Assembly (NCBI GenBank): GCA_964648005.1 | Contig: CAZYKR010000216.1 | Span: 1-7,682 of the forward strand | Origin: JAGQTE01 sp964648005 | Lineage (GTDB): Bacteria; Actinomycetota; Acidimicrobiia; Acidimicrobiales; Acidimicrobilacustridaceae | DNA length: 7,682 nucleotides | Reading direction: 5' to 3' | In this document: piece after piece, positions 4,385 through 7,682 of the stretch | How the letters are laid out: every line of letters begins with the position of its first letter | Position numbering within the stretch: position 1 is the stretch's first letter | Made by a program: the position numbers and the translations under genes | Notes under the pieces: model-generated | What the model saw: the letters and a program-made list of their open reading frames with translations, nothing else | Told to the model about the DNA's origin: nothing | The model's database searches: none

Positions 4385-5548
4385 ATGCCGCGGTTCACCC
4401 CCACCCGAGTGCGCGCCCTGTCGGCAGCGCTGCTGCTCGTCGTCGTCGGCGGCGCCGTCGCCTGCACCGACGACGACGCGTCGGGTCGGGCCCCGGCCGC
4501 CGTGCCGACCACGGTGGCGCCGCTCGCCGAGCTGCAGAACGCTCCGGACGAGACGCCGACGATCCCGCTGCCGCCGGGATTCGAGCCGGCCGACACCCGG
4601 GGGCAACCGCTGCTCGGGCTGCCGGACCTCAGCGAGACGGAGCAGCCCGTGCTCGAGGTGTGGGGCGGCGCGGGGACGATCTCGGGTCGCGTGCAGCGGC
4701 CGGACGGGTCGGGGGTCGGTGGCGCACGGGTCCGGCTCGAGCGCTTCGTCGGCAACCGTGGCGGGTACGTCGACGTCGGCACCAACGACGACGGCGAGTA
4801 CTCGGCGGTGGGGCTGCTCGGCGGGCACTACCGCGTGCGCGCCTGGCTGCAGCCCGACCTGGCGACGGTGGCGCCGCAGGCAACGTTCCTCGACGCCGAG
4901 GGCAGCGTGACCATCGACCTGCCCGTCGAGGTCTTCGACGGTCGCAAGCTGTCGGCGGCGATCGTCGTCCCCGAAGCCGAGGTGGGCGTGGCGACGTTCC
5001 TCGACGCGCTGCTCGTCGACGAGGACGTCGACGAGAACGGCGTCGTGCGTGGCACGCCCGTCCCCGACACCGAGGTGAGCGTGCTGCCGCTGGAGGGCGT
5101 GCGCATCGACAGCGACAACCCGGCCAAGACCAACGGCGACGGCCGCGCCACCTTCGTGCTGATGTGCCTCACCGCCGCGCCCCACACCCTCGCCGTGTTC
5201 GCCGGGGAGGACCGCTTCGCCTACGAGCTGCCGGCCTGCACGCCCGGCACCGGTGAGATCCCGCCGCCGCCGACGTCGACGACCGAACCCGGCGCACCGA
5301 CGACCACCGAACCGGTGGCCAACTTCGCCGTCGGCTCGGCCTTCCGCCCGCCCTTCGTCGGGCCGGTGCCGGCGGGGACCTACCTGGCCCGATCCGGCTC
5401 GGGCTGCGAGACGACCTACGAGCTGTGGGTGGACGGCCGGTGGGCGTTGCGCCGCACCAGCGGCTCGACGCTGCGCCTCTCGTCGCCGGCACGCAACTTC
5501 CGCACGGTGGGCGCGGCCGCGCCCTGCACCTTCACGAGGTTCTCGTGA
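4385..5548 (+). CDS. Predicted lipoprotein with carboxypeptidase-regulatory/Ig-like domains
   Basis: This 387-residue exported protein has a basic start (MPRFTPTRVR), a hydrophobic core (11-22) and a lipobox-like GGAVAC ending at Cys27, followed by an acidic and Pro/Thr-rich stretch. It is therefore probably lipid-anchored to the outer face of the membrane. Residues about 98-157 (TISGRVQRPDGSGVGGARVRL to GHYRVRAW) look like a carboxypeptidase regulatory-like/CnaB-type beta-sandwich. A second, weaker Ig-like unit is at about 225-275 (NGDGRATF). A Pro/Thr linker (about 291-312) leads to a 70-residue C-terminal domain with Cys341 and Cys381, possibly a disulfide, and aromatic ELWVDGRWALRR. I do not recognise that domain, and no catalytic motif is visible. 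The -3 lipobox residue is Ala, which is not ideal, so anchoring is probable rather than sure. The stop TGA overlaps the PBP start GTG, which suggests a shared role at the cell wall. Confidence 0.85.
   Translation: MPRFTPTRVRALSAALLLVVVGGAVACTDDDASGRAPAAVPTTVAPLAELQNAPDETPTIPLPPGFEPADTRGQPLLGLPDLSETEQPVLEVWGGAGTISGRVQRPDGSGVGGARVRLERFVGNRGGYVDVGTNDDGEYSAVGLLGGHYRVRAWLQPDLATVAPQATFLDAEGSVTIDLPVEVFDGRKLSAAIVVPEAEVGVATFLDALLVDEDVDENGVVRGTPVPDTEVSVLPLEGVRIDSDNPAKTNGDGRATFVLMCLTAAPHTLAVFAGEDRFAYELPACTPGTGEIPPPPTSTTEPGAPTTTEPVANFAVGSAFRPPFVGPVPAGTYLARSGSGCETTYELWVDGRWALRRTSGSTLRLSSPARNFRTVGAAAPCTFTRFS
5535..5539 (+). promoter_or_regulatory. Ribosome binding site for the class A PBP
   Basis: CGAGG ends five bases before GTG 5545 and lies within the last lipoprotein codons. 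It supports the overlapping GTG over the internal ATG at 5617. Confidence 0.5.
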
Positions 5549-7682
5549 GCGTCACCGCGCCGCCGCCCGCCCCGACGGGGCCGCCGCCCGATCGCCAGGC
5601 ACGCGGGACGCGGGGCATGCGGCGCCGGCCGGCGTGGCGCCGCGCCGTGCGGGCGTCGGGCCGCATCGCCATCGTGATGATGATCTGCATCCCGATCGTC
5701 ATCGTGGCGGCGGGCGGCACCGCCGGTTACCTGCTGCTGTTCGGGGACCTCCCCGGCACGGTGCCCGAGGAGCGGCCGCCGGTGCAGGCCATCCCCTCGA
5801 CGGTCCTCGACGCCAACGGCAACGTCATCGGCGAGTTCCGCCAGTTCGACCTGTCGCTGCCGATGACCCGCGAGCAGGTGCCCCAGGTCCTCAAGGACGC
5901 GGTCGTCGCCGCCGAGGACCGCAGCTACTGGAACCACAAGGGCCTCGACCCTGAGGGCCTGGTGCGGGCGGCGTGGGCGAACTACCAGGAGCAGGAGGTC
6001 GTCCAGGGCGGGTCGACGATCACCCAGCAGTACGTCCGCCAGCGGTACCTCAACACCGAGCGGACGTTCGAGCGGAAGTTCAACGAACTGCTGCTCGCGA
6101 CGCGCGTCGAGCGGCAGGTCTACGAGGAGTTCCTCGATCAGGGGATGGACGAGGCGTCGGCCGACCTGGCCATGAAGGAAGAGCTGCTGTTCCGGTACCT
6201 GGACACCGTCTACTTCGGTGGCGGTGCCTACGGTGCGGGGGCGGCGGCGCAGACCTACTTCCGCAAGGACGTGGCCGACCTGACGCCGTCGGAGGCGGCC
6301 ATGCTCGCCGCCGTCATCCCCGCCCCGTCGCGCTACGGGCCGCGCGAGGACGCCGGCACGGCCGAGCTGCGCCGGCGCGTCGTGCTGCAGTCGATGTACG
6401 AGACCGAGCGTCCGTGCCTCGACAACCCCCGCAAGCAGTGCACGATGCTCACCGAGGAGCAGTACCAGCAGGCGCTGGCGGAGCGGCTGTGGTACTCCGA
6501 GTTGGGCCCGCCGCCCGGTCCGGGCACCGTCTTCTACCCGCCCCCCGAGACGTCGACGCCGCAGTACCCGTACTTCGTCGACTACGTGCGGCGGTACCTG
6601 CTCGAGAAGTACGGCCCCGACAAGCTGTACCGGGCCGGGCTGACGATCGAGACGACGCTCGACCCGCGCCTGCAGCAGCTGGCCGACGACGCGGTCGCCC
6701 AGGGCCTGAGCGGCACCGAGTCGCCGCTCGAGATGTCGCTCGTCTCCGTCGAGCCGGCCACCGGGTACGTGAAGGCCCTCGTCGGCGGACGGGACTGGAA
6801 CGCCAGTCAGGTCAACCTGGCCCTCGGCGGCAGCACCGGCATGCAACCGGGCTCGGCGTTCAAGGCCTTCACCGCCGCCAAGGCGCTCGAAGACGGGTTC
6901 GGCCCCGACACCAAGTACGTCTCCGGTGCGTCGGTCACCATCGGCGACTACACGGTCAAGGGCGGCCCCGGCGCCGTCGTCGACATGCGCTCGGCCACCG
7001 CCGGTTCCTACAACACGTACTTCGTGCAACTCGCCCGCGACGTCGGACCCAACCGCATCGCCGAGCTGGCCAACCGCGTCGGCGTGAGCCGCATCCGCAT
7101 GGATCAGGACTACACGCTGCCGATCACGCTCGGCGCCTACGAGGTGTCGCCGCTGGACATGGCCGCCGGGTTCTCGGTCTTCGCCAACCACGGGCGCAAG
7201 CCGGGGGTGACGCCCGTGCGCAAGATCACCGAGGCGAACGGGACGGTGCTCGAGGACAACACGCAGCTGCAGGGTGAACAGGTGCTGACGCCGTCAGTGG
7301 CGGACTGGACGACCCAGCTGCTGCTCGGACCGATCGAGCGGGGTACCGGCACCCGGGCCCAGATCGGCCGTCCCGCCGCCGGCAAGACCGGCACGGCGGA
7401 GAACTACACCGCCGCCTGGTTCGTCGGGTACACGCCGCAGCTCGCGACGTCGGTCTGGATCGGCTACTCCGACACCCCCAAGCCCATGCGGGGCATCGGT
7501 GGGTTCGGCACCGTGCAGGGCGGCACGATCCCGGCGATCACCTGGGCCCGCTTCATGGGGCCGGCGCACGACGGGCTGCCGGTCGAGGAGTTCGTCACCC
7601 CGGGTGTGCTGCCGTTGCCGACGTCCGGGCTGCGCAAGGCGGAGCGGCTGAACCTCGACAGCATCATCAGCGAGTGTGGCGG
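5545..7682 (+). CDS. Class A penicillin-binding protein (bifunctional transglycosylase/transpeptidase), 3' end outside the window
   Basis: The frame is open to the window edge, showing 712 residues. The protein polymerises lipid II into glycan strands and cross-links the stem peptides on the outer face of the membrane. A Pro/Arg-rich cytoplasmic tail (1-38) precedes one membrane span (about 40-66). The GT51 transglycosylase domain shows all its motifs: AAEDRSYWNHKG with catalytic Glu124, QGGSTITQQ (154-162), RKFNELLLATRVER (177-190), KEELLFRYLDTVYFGGGAYG (211-230) and LTPSEAAMLAAVIPAPSRYGP (246-266). The transpeptidase domain has SxxK (Ser437, Lys440), SxN (Ser488-Asn490) and KTGT (614-617). 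The stretch after about 685 has begun to leave the transpeptidase fold; whether a PASTA or other tail follows is not visible. The start is GTG 5545, overlapping the lipoprotein TGA as GTGA with CGAGG upstream; ATG 5617 is an alternative. It is a PonA-type protein, but which paralogue cannot be told. Confidence 0.95.
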   Translation, partial: MSVTAPPPAPTGPPPDRQARGTRGMRRRPAWRRAVRASGRIAIVMMICIPIVIVAAGGTAGYLLLFGDLPGTVPEERPPVQAIPSTVLDANGNVIGEFRQFDLSLPMTREQVPQVLKDAVVAAEDRSYWNHKGLDPEGLVRAAWANYQEQEVVQGGSTITQQYVRQRYLNTERTFERKFNELLLATRVERQVYEEFLDQGMDEASADLAMKEELLFRYLDTVYFGGGAYGAGAAAQTYFRKDVADLTPSEAAMLAAVIPAPSRYGPREDAGTAELRRRVVLQSMYETERPCLDNPRKQCTMLTEEQYQQALAERLWYSELGPPPGPGTVFYPPPETSTPQYPYFVDYVRRYLLEKYGPDKLYRAGLTIETTLDPRLQQLADDAVAQGLSGTESPLEMSLVSVEPATGYVKALVGGRDWNASQVNLALGGSTGMQPGSAFKAFTAAKALEDGFGPDTKYVSGASVTIGDYTVKGGPGAVVDMRSATAGSYNTYFVQLARDVGPNRIAELANRVGVSRIRMDQDYTLPITLGAYEVSPLDMAAGFSVFANHGRKPGVTPVRKITEANGTVLEDNTQLQGEQVLTPSVADWTTQLLLGPIERGTGTRAQIGRPAAGKTGTAENYTAAWFVGYTPQLATSVWIGYSDTPKPMRGIGGFGTVQGGTIPAITWARFMGPAHDGLPVEEFVTPGVLPLPTSGLRKAERLNLDSIISECG

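Noticed and set aside
3839..5185. 448-codon minus-strand open frame opposite the helical protein and lipoprotein genes
   Set aside because: It is His/Arg/Val-rich with no motif, opposite two genes that have start signals and, for one, a lipoprotein signal sequence.
5416..7191. 591-codon minus-strand open frame opposite the PBP
   Set aside because: It lies antisense to a frame containing every GT51 and transpeptidase motif. Its composition (Arg, Val, Gly, His, Asp) is typical of an antisense shadow in GC-rich DNA.
5973..7277. 434-codon plus-strand frame inside the PBP
   Set aside because: It is in another frame of the PBP, is Arg/Ala/Gly-rich and has no recognisable domain.

Overview
The window is very GC-rich, with G or C in nearly every third codon position. 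It has frequent GTG starts, GTGA stop/start overlaps and long spurious antisense frames. This points to a high-GC actinobacterium. An Acidimicrobiia-type organism (Ilumatobacter/Iamia-like) is my guess from overall style; there is no 16S or other marker to prove it.

Layout. At 1-456 (+) is the 3' end of an unrecognised protein with a Pro/Ala repeat linker. It converges on, and overlaps by 22 bp, a minus-strand block read from about 3755 down to 435: a type-B carboxylesterase, queC, queE and queD. Esterase/queC and queC/queE are each joined by a 4-base GTGA overlap. queE and queD are separated by 104 bp that hold a small array of tandem copies of the queE 3' tail. QueD, QueE and QueC catalyse the three steps from 7,8-dihydroneopterin triphosphate to preQ0, the precursor of 7-deazaguanines such as queuosine in tRNA. 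queF, queA, tgt and the GTP cyclohydrolase gene are not in the window, so the final product cannot be read from it.

A short divergent promoter region (3756-3853) separates this block from a plus-strand block: an uncharacterised 159-residue helical protein (3854-4333), a predicted lipoprotein with carboxypeptidase-regulatory/Ig-like domains (4385-5548), and a class A penicillin-binding protein (5545 to the window end, 3' truncated). The PBP starts inside the lipoprotein stop codon, so the two are probably co-translated. The lipoprotein is a candidate partner of the peptidoglycan synthase.

There is no gene-free stretch longer than 300 bases, and I found no tRNA, rRNA, CRISPR array or mobile element. 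Most of the window is ordinary core and cell-envelope gene content. The features most worth a second look are the tandemly copied queE tail, the esterase at the head of the preQ0 operon, and the lipoprotein-PBP pair.
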